A stretch of DNA of 64,000 nucleotides from Viola odorata (GCA_963691705.1 OY829539.1:39751656-39815655); one strand, 5' to 3'; numbered from the stretch's first letter, positions 1 to 12,165 are shown. Notes: generated by a model not told the origin, from the sequence alone. A program made the numbers and translations.

Positions 1-942
1 TGTACTCTTTAGCTTCTAATTGCATCTCTCCTCTAATTGATGGAGATAAGCTTGGCATTTCCTTCATTCGATGTGATAGAACTTAGCTTTTGTTTTTATT
101 TCTCTCCATCTTATATAAAAATAAATAAATTTATGAACTCTTAGAATTTTTGATGAATTTTTAAATGATTACGTTTTAGTCCCATAATTATTAGTCTCTC
201 TATCCTCCAAAAATGCACATTCATAAAAATTAAAAAAAATAATTAATTTATATTTTTTTATGTATTTTTAGCCAATTATTTCTAATAATACTATTAAATA
301 GAGTCAATCAACATTAACTTTGATTTTCTAATGTATTGGAAATGATAAAAATGACAATTTTTTAAGTACAAATGAAAGATGGTAGAAATTTTTGTTTTGA
401 AAGACGGGGAGAAATTTAATTTTAGTTTCACCCTTAATTATAATAATTATTTCTATTCTTGAGTTATTCTTTTCATCTGTATACCGTTTACCTTTATCTG
501 TAAGTCAAAATTTAACTATATACATCTAAAAATTAAATAGGATGTAACTAACATTTTTTCAACTTCCCTTCCATTCCATTAAAAAATTATTATTAATTAG
601 TGCTTATTAATTAGGATATAATCATTATTTTTTGTTCGGAAAAATAAAGATCATTTCGTTCCATTTTTAGTAAAATAGAAAATGATATTCGAAAAGGTGT
701 TGAAAGGATCCGTATATGTTGTTCAAGTCGATTAAAAGGCACAAAAATAGCTAGAATTAGATGAGGAAAGTCTGGAAAACCATCTCGTAATATATTTAAC
801 CAGAAAATAGATTATGCTCCCGCGGAAGTATCTACTCACTACAGAATTTGGGGTGTCAAAGTGTGAAATTCATACAGTAAACAAAATGCAGGGCGTGCTA
901 TATCCAAAACGTACCCAATATAGTAAATATAGGACGGTGACT
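1..942. other. AT-rich flank without a recognised gene
   Basis: I see no open frame with protein-like composition in this stretch, which is very AT-rich. From about 690 to 942 the composition is slightly more balanced and could be the edge of a transcribed or older repeated sequence, but nothing identifies it. It ends at the target duplication of the hAT element. Confidence 0.5.
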
Positions 943-950
943 CTCTAAAT
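943..950. repeat. Left hAT target site duplication CTCTAAAT
   Basis: This is identical to 5154-5161 and directly abuts the element's terminal inverted repeat. Confidence 0.93.
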
Positions 951-1403
951 CAATGTTATCAGAACCGGACCGGACAGAGAACCGGAAATGAAAATTTGGT
1001 GTTTCAACCGGGTTGAACCGGGTTCAACCGGATTGTAGTTACTGGTCCGTCCGGAACCGTTCACACATTAAACCGGTAAATCATAGACTAAAAAACCGGA
1101 TTGAACCGAATTGAACCGGCTGGTTTTTTTCCTATACCATTTTATAATATATCAAAATAAAGTTATAATATATCAAAATAAAGTATATCAAGTAGATCAA
1201 AAGTTAAAAATTAAGAAACTATCTAACATTCAAATGACACTTAAATATTCCAATTACAAAATAAATAAACAATCCAACATTCAAACACACTTAAATATTC
1301 ATACACACTTAATTATCCAAATTACAAAATAAAGAAACAATCCAACATTCAAATGAAATCATTATCAAAGTTCAAACACCTAAATATTCAAATTACAACA
1401 TTA

Positions 1404-4086
1404 TTAATTCCATGGATTGGTTTCAGGTTGAGAGGTCGAGCCACTAGTATTTTCGAAAATGTCTTGAACAAAAAATCCGCTTTCATTTCCTTCATCTTCA
1501 TCATTGTCATCATCAAGCACATTTTGTAGGTTCAACTCTAGTATCATCAAATAAAACATAAAAACAAGGAATCAATAAATTAACAACAATAGTTTCATAT
1601 CAACAACTTTTAAAATAAATAGGTAGTTACCAACTTACCATCATCAGGGACATCTTTTTGAATATTGCATGCTTCCATCTCATTTCGAAAAGTCTCTAAT
1701 TCAACACTTGTTAGATTTGACGGTTCATCCTCTAATATCCAACCATCATTATCTCGAAAGTCCTCAAAGTTTATAGGGTCATAATTCCTACCCTTTAAAC
1801 TCCTACATTAATTAACCAAAATATTAGCCAAACAATTTAATCCAAATGCAACTACAATCAAAACTCAAAATTATAGATTGTTTGTTAATAAATAAAAAGT
1901 AAAAAGTATAGAAACTTACTTTTGTTGTAGCCTTAGATTGTAATGAACATATACCAAATCATTAAGTCTTTGATGCTCCAATCTATTTCTTTTCTTGGAA
2001 TGAACACGCTCAAATATGCTCCAATTTCGCTCACAACCAGAAGCACTACATGTTTGGCTCAAAACTCGGATAGCTAGCTTTTGCAACTCTGGTGCATCAC
2101 TCCCATAGTTCATCCACCATTCATCTACACATAAAATTAAAAATATTAGTTTTCTATATTTTTAGTAAACCAAAAAACATTAATGAAAAATATATATGAA
2201 TATATTTAAAAAAAACTACCTGGAGGCATCACAAAACGATCATCTACTGCACTAGGATGACCAAAATTCCTCTCTGCACCTCGGAATAACTTCACCTCAC
2301 TTGTCAACTTACTTCTGAGAGTGTTGTTTCCATAAGCATACCTCTCTATGACGTCAAACAACCCAGAAGTAGTGCGTCTAAGCTTGTCTGTCTCACTAGG
2401 TTTCTACTGGATTTGAGGATTCAGCCAAAACCCAGCAGCATGGAGGTTTTTATGCAATTGCCGGTCCCATCGATCATCAACAATCTTAATATAAGAATCA
2501 ACCCTCTTCTTCCTTTTCCGAAATCTTCTCAACATCTCATCTCTAGCCGTGTGAATAGCCTCATATATGTATGGCATTGCTGGTCGATCATCACCATCAA
2601 CAAGACGCAAAACACGAACTAGAGGTTCAGTGAGCTTAACAATTACAGCACATTCCTTCCAAAAATAAGGATCCAAGACATCATTCTTAAACTTTTTCCC
2701 CTTGATTTCCTTAGCATAAGAGGAAGTAACCCACTCTCTAGATGTAGCCATGGCTCTCAAAGCATCCTTTTGACTTAATATACTTTGCAAAGCAATAAAG
2801 TTAGTAGCAAATCGAGTAAGTGCAGGACGCAATATCTCCCTTCCTCTAGTAAATTGTCGCATCAAATGCAAGGGAAAACAATGATTGTAGACATACTTAG
2901 TTATCCTAGAAGCATGAGCTACAATATCACCAACTTCATCTAACTTTCCAATATCATGCAACATTAAATTAATTCAATGAGCAGCACATGGAGACCAAAA
3001 CAATGTCTTAAATTCATCTTCTAATTTTCTTCCTGCTGCAACATAATTTGCAGCATTGTCCGTGACAAGGTGCACAACATTTTCAGCCCCAACAAATAGC
3101 ACAACTTCTCTAAACAAACTATACAACATATCAGCAGTTTTGGAAGCATCAGAGGCATCTACAGATTTGAGGAAAACAGTACCTTTGGGAGAATAAACCA
3201 GGAAGTTGATGAGAGTTCTTCTAGATTGATCTGTCCACCCATCAGCCATTATGGTGCATCCAGTTTCTCTCCATGACGGGCGAAAGCTCTCAACATAATT
3301 GTGCACCTCCTCAACATTTTTCTTCAATAAGAAACCGCGGAGGCTATGAAAATGTGGAGCTTTATAACCAGGACCATACTCAGCAATTGCATCAACCATG
3401 TGCTGAAAATAGATGGAATTGACAGCATTGAAAGGAATGGATGCATCAATCATCCATTTTGAAACTGCTAAATCACACTGTTCTTTAGTCTCTTGACTCT
3501 GCATCGCACTTATGATTGTTGGTTGATCTCCAGGTTCTGTTCTTGAGAGAAAATAAGTTCCGATTGTCCTATTTCGTTTTTTCCCTCTCCGAACTTGTAC
3601 ACCACTACCACTACCCAATGGTGTAGGCACTTGTACACCACTACCACTACCACCACTACCCGATGCTCCAATAGGTACTTGTACACCACCACCTCTACCT
3701 AATGGAGGAACTTGAACATTTGTTTGTTGAGTAAGAAAGGGATTTCGTTCTGCAAGTAATTCTTGTTCTCTCATTTTCTTTGAAGTAAAATCATCTAAAG
3801 TTTTCCTTATTTGTACTCTAACTTCTTCAGGAGCTTCCTTACAAGACACCGCATCACCCCTAATACCAGCTAAATGTTGCTTGAATCGGAAGATACCCCC
3901 ACCACTAAACACCTTATTGCAAAAATTGCAAATAAGTTGTTTCCTCTTACTTCCCACAGAATCAGCAACTTCTACACAGAAATTCCATGCAATATCAGTT
4001 TTTCCTCTTACAGGTACAGAGGCACTTGAAGGAGCAGACGTTGAATCAGAATTAGACCCGGTCCCGGATGATTGCATTGAAGCCAT
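1404..4086 (-). pseudogene. hAT transposase with two in-frame stops
   Basis: Cut-and-paste transposase of the hAT superfamily. I join four exons by GT-AG sites: 4086-2220, 2124-1920, 1802-1639 and 1537-1404. This gives 790 codons with consistent phase. Domains in order are a BED zinc finger (about residues 25-75, CNFC then a downstream His and Cys), a Gly/Ser-rich linker with repeated VQVP, the DUF659 catalytic region (DGWTD and VTDNAANY supply acidic residues), and the C-terminal dimerisation domain (SGCERNWS, then SKKRN). Two point nonsense codons interrupt it: TGA at 2976-2974 (codon 371), where the family has Cys in CAAHCINL, and TAG at 2406-2404 (codon 561). No frameshift is seen. I chose the ATG at 4086; the in-frame ATG at 4119 is preceded by a possible acceptor and is less likely. 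The C-terminal exons end in an acidic tail. Confidence 0.9.
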
Positions 4087-4653
4087 ATGAAATGAAACCT
4101 GAAAAATCAATGTATGCAATTCGGCACCAACAAATGAGCATTTAATTAATTATATATCACAACCATGACAATAAAAAAAATCAGCATTTACTTAATTATC
4201 AATTCCCAATCCCAACAGCAACATTCGGCAACCATCTAATTCCAGAAAAAGGACACCATGTAATTCCATGTAATTCCAGCAATATTAATTTAATTATAAT
4301 CCATATAAAAACCAGTTTCACCATAGCAATACACATGGAAATGAAACAAGGTGCTCCTTAATTTGTTAGACTAAGCCGTGGCTTATGCTAAGAAATTAAG
4401 AGAAAAGAAGTTGGATCGGTGTCATTTGTCAACTCTAGGCACACGGCAATGCAATTAAAGCTTTTCCCTCGCTAGTATTGGGATTGATCATTGAGTAAAT
4501 TATTTCTTTGGTTATCACCCCATTACACACCGGACAAAATGGAATTGCAATGCCCAATTAAATATAATTCATTGCATATAATATAATCCATATAATATAT
4601 ATAATTTACGACAACAATACAAAACAAGGAAAAAGAAAGAACCTGTCACCGTG

Positions 4654-4787
4654 GCCGTCGCCTGCTGCTCGCCACTCACTGTCGTCGCCTGCCGAAAGAG
4701 CCTGTCACCGTGGCCATCTCCTCTCGCCGTAGCCTGCGTCGCCGGTCGCCTGAAGCCTCTCGCCGTCGCCTGCTGCTCGCCACTCAC
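4654..4787. repeat. GC-rich direct repeat in hAT 5' region
   Basis: A block beginning GCCGTCGCCTGCTGCTCGCC occurs at 4654 and again at 4762, with related CGTCGCC units between. It lies upstream of the minus-strand transposase, where its promoter or 5' UTR would be. Apparent ORFs on both strands here are by-products of the repeat. Confidence 0.6.
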
Positions 4788-5153
4788 TACCGTCGCCTGC
4801 CGAATGAAACAAAACTCTAGGGTTTGGTTTGCTGCTGTGCTGCTGTGAAGTGAAAGTGAAAGGAAATTGAATGAAACACAGGGAAAAGGATTCGCGAAAG
4901 AGATAGGGAATTTAAGTGAAGAAACAAAACGACGTCGTTTTGGCTAGCACAAAAACGACGCCGTTTTGTCCAGGTGGCAAACCGGATAGTCAGGGAGAAA
5001 ATCGGCCGGTTCGCCGGTTGGCAAAAAACCGGCCGGTTCGTCCGGTCCAACCCGGGTCGGTGGGCAATCCGGTCCAAAAGGTGAATCGGGCCGGAAACGT
5101 GAAAAATCCGGTTGAACCGGACCGAACCGGCCGGTCCGGTTCTGATAACATTG

Positions 5154-5161
5154 CTCTAAAT
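5154..5161. repeat. Right hAT target site duplication CTCTAAAT
   Basis: Second copy of the 8-bp duplication made on insertion. Confidence 0.93.
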
Positions 5162-6057
5162 AATCATTATTCTTACATTATTAAATAAACAATTTAAATC
5201 AGTTCATCTTACTTCCATAACATTATTCAACAGCTATGAGCAACTCGCTGGTTGATTGCACGAGTAACATGAGCATATAAAGCCATCACTCTCTGCCTCC
5301 GACACATTTGTGATAGCCCAATCACCCTACGATAGCATCATCCACAATCAAGCTAAAGGATGGAAAACATCAGGCGTACAAAGAGCATATAACACCCTAT
5401 AATAACTCTGTCCTCTCTGAAGCTAAGAATCAGTTTTATGCTTCAACTCTAATTCTCCTGACATTCAATTATTGGTGGCTACCATATCCAGCCAGCTTAC
5501 GCCAGCTCTAATTGCTCTAGATATGAATTACTGGGGGGCTAGAATATCCTGCCAACTCCCGATACAATCAGTAGACTATGTACATTATTGAATACACTCT
5601 TCCACACACCAACCAGTGGATCGTTGTTCCCACTCTCGCTCTCTTTTTTCAATATGAATGAATCTAGCTAACTCCTAACTTATGTGAAATGAACTTTTCC
5701 CTTTTTTTGTTCAAGTTAACCACAAACAACATTGAGAAACAAACACGATGAAGCTCAACTTGATGAAACTGTTAGGCAATTCTCAAAGGAAGCAAAATTA
5801 TCTTTTAACTCATTATAACAGCTCTAGCTTGTTTTCACAAATAAGTACTCCTAAATTACATGCTCATGTACTCAAACAGTTTGTTATATTATTTACTTAA
5901 AGAGTAAAAGTACATTAAAGGTAAACTTCCAAGTAGAATAGCAGTGTTATACAACTTATTAAACAAATTAAAAAGGTAAAACCACATAGGACGGATGGAT
6001 GGATGGATCATGAAAGTTAAATCAAAACACAAACCCGTGAAAGGAAGCCACAATTGA
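5162..6057. other. Intergenic; probable 3' UTR of the MGST3 gene
   Basis: I see no gene. The right part (about 5700-6057) lies directly downstream of the minus-strand MGST3 stop and probably contains its 3' UTR, including a short GGAT microsatellite near 5995. Confidence 0.4.
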
Positions 6058-6997
6058 TCACCCTCGAACAAGATTGATTCCAAACGAAATGGTGCAAATC
6101 ATTAGCCCGAACAAAGCAAGCATCCCATATTTCCTGTGTTTGACAAATCGAACTATTAGTACCATTTGGCCAATAATAAAGTCCACCACAGTTAAAACCC
6201 TAGAAGCATTCTTGACAGGTTTCAAAGAAGAATACATAAAACCAGCTTAAATTCCCCACGGAGCTATTGTGTGTGGTTGTGCTGGGCTGCTGATTGAAAA
6301 CCTTAGTTCTTGTTTTTTAACAATAAAGAGTTGAAAAGGAATAGTCCTAGTCTACTCGAGTTAAGGATACCTACGGTTCAGACTAAAAAACAATATAGAG
6401 TTGAACTAATTCTATCTGTAAATACGAAATAGTTTTGGGGTGATGCAAATGAGTTCTAGTTGAGTAGATACCAAACAAAAGCAACAAGAGCAAAAGAAAT
6501 GAGGAGTGAATTGGACAAACCCGATGGTAAGACGATTCTTGGGATCTCCAGTAGAATAGCCAGTGAAATAGAAATAACGAGCAACGATGTAGACAGATCC
6601 AAGCGAAGCGCTAATGCAAGGGTGCCTGAGGCCACCTAACATCATCAGAACGAAGAACATGGGCATAAACTCCAGCGAGTTCTGATGTCCTCTCTGCAAC
6701 CAAAAATTCACCACCACAAACAAGTCTCATTCATTTAATCAAACATATCTTAATTAATTGATTAATTGCGATTAAAACAAAAACCAAGAACATGATAATC
6801 AAACTAACCTGGACACAGTTGAATCGATTGGCCTCCTTGTTCTCAGATTCCAAGGCGTAAAGGGTAGGATATGGGACACTGTACTTCTTGCGAGCCCTGC
6901 CGACCTGGACAGCCATGTAGAAATTGAGAAAGCAGTAGGCCACGATAACCAAAGCAACATAACCGTACTCCTTCGCTAATACTTCTACTCCACCCAT
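6058..6997 (-). CDS. MGST3: Microsomal glutathione S-transferase 3 (MAPEG family)
   Basis: Small membrane enzyme of the MAPEG family. These proteins conjugate glutathione or reduce lipid hydroperoxides in endoplasmic reticulum membranes. Exons are 6997-6809, 6693-6521 and 6133-6058, with introns of 115 and 387 bp and GT-AG ends. The frame closes perfectly at 145 residues, close to my recall of plant MGST3 (about 146). Recognisable blocks are KEYGYVALV at the N-terminus, VGRARKKY then VPYPTLYA, the glutathione-site segment FNCVQRGHQNSLE, the TGD loop before LTIGKYG, and a last hydrophobic helix ICTISFG. Four membrane helices are expected. The start is the ATG before GGVEVLAKEYGY; the upstream extension opens only with GTG. 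The gene looks intact and is unrelated to the neighbouring transposons. Confidence 0.95.
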
Positions 6998-7117
6998 CCT
7001 ATATCCTTTGCTCTTGATGCCGGATACCACCACCTCCACCGCTCACAGCTTTTGCTAAATAAAGATGGCGATGAGAACAACTGAGTGGAGAATATTGGTT
7101 TCTATCGTTTTCCTTTT

Positions 7118-7126
7118 ATTTATATA
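7118..7126 (-). promoter_or_regulatory. TATA box of MGST3
   Basis: On the minus strand the sequence reads TATATAAAT, about 121 nt upstream of the MGST3 ATG, a normal plant distance. Confidence 0.6.
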
Positions 7127-8944
7127 AAATTTATGGAATTGAAACGAGACAAGACGAGAGGTGATGAGATTGGAGTGTTTTGACATTGTTTTTAGTGTTT
7201 GACTTTGTCTTTTGCATTCGGTGTTCTCCTCCGCCGCTCCGCTGTAAGTTTCTGAATAAAATAAAAATAGATATTAATCTTTTTACTAATTTTTATATTA
7301 CAATTAGATGTGTTATCTTCACATCTATTTAGTAGTTATTTATTTAAATAAAAATAATAATATAATTTAATTAAGAAGAAAAATATCAATTATGACACAT
7401 TAATTAGTACAATTTTATTAATGAAATAATTAGTATCTCATTGTTTATTTTTCAAATAAAACAATCAGCTTAATCCAAAGAGTCATTTCTTAAATTGTAT
7501 ACATAATTTTTCCATGTAGTTGATTTGTTTGTTTTCGATGGGAAGCTATAAATGTATTGATATTACATTGTATAGAACATTGTGTTGTACATTTCTTCCA
7601 TTTTTTTATTTTTTTATATAAAAATTTACATATATAGAATATATAGAAACATTTTTAAAAATTATAATTCATAGAATATTAGAATGAATAGAAATTTTAC
7701 TTAATTTCAACAAAAAGTTTAGAGCCAAAAATATTTTTTTGAACAAAATATAAGTAGGCTTAACTAAAAAGGATAAGAAAAAAAATGATTTCTTTTTTAC
7801 GAATCGAAGCGATATAGGGTTGAATCTCAATGAATCATAGTAACAAGATCACTCTACTATTTACAATACTCACCGTATATTTAAGTCGTTTGCAAAGAAT
7901 TTTGTCCACCGCTCGGTGAGAATTGTACTTTGAAGCGGTCTGCAAGGCTCATCAGCCGCACGGGTTTAGTCATTACTAAAAAAGCAACCGTGTTGTTTTT
8001 GATTTAGAGAAAGCCATTCCCTTAATTTTTGCCCGACTTCCTTACTCGGTTTATGAGTTGGTAGTTTCCTAAGAGAGGAGTGATATCTCTCCGAGGCTTT
8101 ACCCGTTAAAGTCTGATCTTAATAGCTAGGAATCGGTTTGTGATTTCCCTAAAATTTATCTTTTTAAGATCGATTTTAGGTTAGTTCTTACTCTAATTTT
8201 GGGTGTTATCTATCCAATGCCCGTATAAAAAAAAATACAGACATGAAAAGAAATACAACTTTGATCTCATTTTTATGATTTTAACTAGTTATATACCCGT
8301 GGATCACACCTGTATTATTTTTCTAATTCTGCAACTTTACAATATAAGATGTCATATAATTAAAAAATATTGTTAGTATAGTATAATGACATAGTTTTAG
8401 TTTTAACGTTTATTATATTATTAATCTTTGTATATATTTATGAAATATTATTTTAATTAAAAATGATAAATTATAATAATACAACAGAACTAATTAAAAA
8501 CATTTAAACTACATTATTAATTTCTATATATTAAATATTAGTATAATATATAAATGTTTCTTTTAATTTGATTAGATAATTATGATATAATGAATATACT
8601 TAAAAATAATAATTTGAATATACTTAAAAATAATAATTTCTATATATTAAATATTAGTAACTTAAATATTTACTCTTTATTATAATATCACATGTCAACG
8701 TTATTTTCATTACAAATACGATAATGTATTATTCATTAGCTTTACAATCTCTTTATATTAGCTTTACTGTATATCCTAATACAGATGCGTATGGTAAAAG
8801 GGTGGGGGGGGGGGGGGGGGGGGTTGGGGTTAAAAGTATAAATTTAACACAAGTAAAAATAGTCTTGACTAAAAAAGCTAAAACTAAAAATGCTAAATTG
8901 AGTATTTTGAGAAAAAATTAGATGTTATGTTATGTTATTACTTA
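7127..8944. other. AT-rich intergenic region
   Basis: No gene is recognised. About 7800-8220 is less AT-rich and may be old repeat DNA, but no termini or coding remnant are visible. The segment 8280-8720 is almost pure A/T. Confidence 0.4.
8804..8823 (+). repeat. Run of 20 guanines
   Basis: An uninterrupted G tract follows GGGT and precedes TTGGGG. It could form a G-quadruplex. The exact length in the genome is uncertain because such tracts are hard to sequence. Confidence 0.85.
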
Positions 8945-9676
8945 CTCCTTCTGATTGGAAATAAACGACGTTTTAGGTGTTGGCACAATTCTTAAGATAA
9001 TGATTGGTTCGGAAAAATCGAGACACTTTATGATTATACTCTCCATGGTACTTTTTAGTATTTATGAAAATGCCATCAGCTACAGTTGTAGCTTCATGGC
9101 GTGAACATGTGCTGCAAAAGTGGCCCAATGCTTTCCTTCGGCTGGGCTTGGGCAAACAATTTAGCATAAATGGTGACTTACCCTGCTTGAGCCATCTATT
9201 TTATGATTTACCTCTCGTCTCTCTCTCTCTTCCCATCACTTTCATCTGGGTTTTTTCTTTCTTTCTTTTTTTCTTTTTTTCTTTTTTTCTTTTTTTCTTT
9301 TCAATCTCTTTACAGTGATATAAGACAACTCATTTTCATCTTCTACAATAGCATTGCTGGAGGTGGATCTGATGTAGATCGAAGATGAGGGAAAAACTTT
9401 ATAATTTTCAAAGATGAGAGCTTTTTAGGTATGTATAGATCTAGATCTAGATCTAGGAAGTGAGAAAAATTGATAGATGATGGAATTGAAATAAGGATTT
9501 GTATTGCTTTGAAATCACCTTAGTCCTTAGAAGAGGAAGCTGCGATGGTTGAGCCAAGCCGAAGCCGCCATCGTCAACAGCAAACGCAGGCAAGGGTAGC
9601 ACTGTCATCTCCAACGTCATTTATTTCCGGTAAACAAATATTGTCTAGAACGTCATTTATTCTAAACCAGAAGGAG
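8945..9676. mobile_element. Non-autonomous Tc1/mariner-type element
   Basis: The element opens with CTCCTTCTGATTGGAAATAA at 8945 and closes with the inverse of CTCCTTCTGGTTTAGAATAA at 9676. The imperfect terminal inverted repeats are about 32 bp and include a shared GACGTT block. TA dinucleotides flank both ends (8943-8944 and 9677-9678), as expected for this superfamily. Inside are a TC-rich tract (9215-9310) and no transposase. The opening resembles the MLE at 10462, so that kind of transposase could have mobilised it. Confidence 0.75.
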
Positions 9677-9884
9677 TATCTTGCTGATGACAAAAGTACT
9701 GTTAAGGAATCAGAGTCGGTGTGATGCCCTCCCTTATTCTTCCTCATCTCCCTTTAATTATCCAAATTCACACGGACACATTTTACACCATATTCTGATT
9801 TGAAAATAATTGATTTCTCACAATTTACACCGGAAATGCTAATTTTTGCAAACGGTCTCATTGAATGACGTGACTGAATACTTG

Positions 9885-10100
9885 GGTTTTGTATGAGAAC
9901 AAGGATTAGGGTGGAAAGGAAAGGAAGGGAAGGGAAGGGAAATTTTTAAATTTTACCTTGTATGGGAAAAAAAGTCCAAGGGAATGAAAGGAAATGTAAC
10001 GGAATGCAGAGAAAATAAATTGTAGAAATTTTCTTCCGGGCCCATAAAGGAAGGAATTAAAGAAAAGAAAAAGTTATTTCATTAATATCCTTGCTAGTTA
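9885..10100. repeat. Left arm of an older inverted-repeat element
   Basis: GGTTTTGTATGAGAAC at 9885 recurs inverted at about 15865-15880. Further in, both arms share purine-rich GGAAGG/GGGAAATTT blocks and CCTTGTATGG / CCTTTGTATGG. The arms look like terminal inverted repeats of a MITE or fold-back element into which the MLE inserted. No clean target duplication could be fixed. Confidence 0.45.
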
Positions 10101-10872
10101 TTTTCACGTTTTTTATTGCAGAGCGATCTTTTTTACCAAACTCTTTTCTTGGTTCCCTCTCTATTAAAGAACAGGATTTTTTTTGGATGTCTAGTACCGG
10201 AGCGCAAGGATTACTTGATGCACCAAATGTTTGGTACATAAATTTGAAGTCTTTCAATTCCACTAATTATCTAGATTCTAGACTACAATCATGGACTTAT
10301 GTTTCTTGTTCAAGAAAACCTTATTTACTACTTATTTTATTTGTTGAATTTTATTCAAACTTTGCTATGTAACTTGAATTATTAACCATGAATTAATAAG
10401 TTTGCCATATATATTTTGTTCAAATCATGTTTTGAAATTGAATATAGCTAGTAATTTGTTACTCCCTCCGTCTTTGTAAAAACGTCGTTTTACACTTTTT
10501 TCCTGCGCTTACCAATGGTTGTCGTTCTCGTGTCCCAAAATATTTCTGCTTCACTGTGACCATCTTGCCCTTAACAGTAAACATAAACACATTCGAGCTC
10601 CTTCTTTGCCATTTCAAGCTTCTCTTTTACAAATAGCCACTTCGTTCAAATTTTTGGAAAATTTGTGAGGGAAATTGAAAATCTAATTGGGTGGGAAATG
10701 AAAATTTGGGTAACAAATCACTGTTTTCATTATCTTTTATTTGGATTTAGTCCATATTTTATTACTCCATTCCATAGAAAATTTGGGTTTATCCATCTTG
10801 CTCAAATCCATCATGGAAATCATCCAGTATTGAGAAGATTCTCAATACGACTCCGTGGTTGAATTTGATGAT

Positions 10873-11493
10873 TGCATGAACATGGTAGTCAGGGATTCAA
10901 TTAGAATTAGGGAAGATGCCAATGATGCGGTGATTGAGGATTCCGGCGAGGAGAGGGAGGAAATCGTGGAGGATACCTATGATAATGATGGGGATATGGT
11001 TGCGGATGCAGATGCGGTGATTGAGGATTCCGGCGAGGAGAAGGAGGCAATCGTGGAGGATACTTATGATAATGATGGGGATAAGGTTGCGGATGCGGTG
11101 ATTGAGGATTCCAACAAGGAGAGGGAGGCAATCGTGGAGGACACCTACGATAATGATGGGGATATGGTTGCAGATGCGGTGATTGAGGATTCTGGCGAGG
11201 AGAGGGAAGCAATCGCGGAGGATACCTATGATAATGATGGGGATATGGTTTCCTATGCCGTGATAGAAGATTTCGGCAAGGAGATGGAGCCAATCGTGGA
11301 GGACATGAGTGTCAAGTCTATGGTTTTTGAATCACGACCCAAAGTGATTCATGATTTTGACTTAAACGAACCGTCTACTGAGGAGAAGCTGTTGGCAGCC
11401 AAGTACAAGGGAGAGAGATTTCGACCTCAGCAAGCTCCCAATTGTAGGTATGTATGTGTTGGAGGACCCAAGTTGAGAACCAAATTTTATTGA
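10873..11493 (+). CDS. Acidic tandem-repeat protein with DLN (EAR-like) motif
   Basis: I do not recognise this protein. The frame is open from a GTG at 10855; the first ATG is at 10873, giving about 206 residues. The first two thirds consist of about five units of 25-28 residues, each containing AVIEDSG, then EREAIVEDTYDNDGDMVADA or variants. Units are very acidic and nearly identical at DNA level (75-84 bp, about 10925-11300). After the repeats comes HDFDLNEPS; the DLNxP pattern matches the plant EAR repression motif. The C-terminus is basic. A separate short frame at 10665-10862 just upstream might be an earlier exon, but I cannot prove a splice. The gene lies within the MLE boundaries. It could be captured host sequence or an accessory transposon gene. 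Confidence 0.5.
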   Translation, partial: CMNMVVRDSIRIREDANDAVIEDSGEEREEIVEDTYDNDGDMVADADAVIEDSGEEKEAIVEDTYDNDGDKVADAVIEDSNKEREAIVEDTYDNDGDMVADAVIEDSGEEREAIAEDTYDNDGDMVSYAVIEDFGKEMEPIVEDMSVKSMVFESRPKVIHDFDLNEPSTEEKLLAAKYKGERFRPQQAPNCRYVCVGGPKLRTKFY

Positions 11494-12045
11494 AATGTTG
11501 TGTCTCCTACTTCCATCTTTCTACTGATGAAACTAAAGGATTGGTTTGTATTTTGTATGTTGTTGATTAGTTGGGGTTTTTGTTGATGAACATAGTTGTG
11601 TTGTGGATGTATATTCCCAGATTAGAATGGTTGTACCTTCCTTGTAAGGAATATTTTTTTGATTTTGTTAGGAAGTGAATGGTGTAGTGGAAACTCCAAC
11701 CAGTTGTGCAATATGTTGACCTTGGCAGAATGATGTAAATTGCAGCTTAAATATCAATGTTATTCAAGTTTGATTTGCATTTGAGCAATGATTTATGTTT
11801 TATAAATGATGTCAGTTTATGATTTTCTAGTTTTGCTTCATTTCTTGTGGTTTATGATTCCAGTTTTGCTTCAAATTTTGTGTAGTGAATGTACCAATTT
11901 GAGCATCAAATAAATGGAAAGTTTGAATTGAATCAAATTGAAATGCCTGTATAAGGAAAGTAAGAATTGAAAGCTTAAGCGTTTTTCATGGTTTATCAAA
12001 GTCTAAGGAAGAATGAGAAAACACTTGGAAATTCCACTCTAGGAC

Positions 12046-12165
12046 TAGCGGTATGCCGCTAAAAGGTTAGCGGCATGCCGTTAGCCTCGCTTCAGCTTCA
12101 ATTGAAAATCCTGGTGCTAGCAATATACCGCTAAGGAGCTAGCGGCATGCCATGAGCTTCGCTTC
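12046..12165. repeat. Duplicated block of TAGCGGCATGCCGCTA-like palindromes
   Basis: Two roughly 76-bp direct repeats each contain a pair of imperfect palindromes built on TAGCGGYATGCCGCTA, at about 12046-12084 and 12118-12155. No coding role is visible. A similar palindrome occurs at 61722-61743. Confidence 0.55.

Larger units (their letters stand above)
951..5153 (-). mobile_element. Full-length hAT transposon with 8-bp TSD
   Basis: The element starts CAATGTTATCAGAACCGGAC and ends with the inverse, so the terminal inverted repeats exceed 20 bp. It is flanked by a perfect 8-bp duplication CTCTAAAT at 943-950 and 5154-5161, the length hAT transposases make. CCGG-rich subterminal repeats fill both ends (about 960-1120 and 4975-5140). 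The transposase gene is on the minus strand. The element is 4203 bp. Intact termini and a perfect TSD suggest fairly recent insertion, although two nonsense codons block its own transposase. A 498-bp relative lies at 56969-57466. Confidence 0.95.

Noticed and set aside
1111..1332. 73-codon plus-strand frame in the hAT left end
   Set aside because: Low-complexity AT-rich frame (many I, N, Y, Q) lying between the hAT terminus and the end of the opposite-strand transposase.
10907..11293. 128-codon minus-strand frame rich in Pro/His
   Set aside because: Pure mirror image of the acidic tandem repeats of the plus-strand gene.
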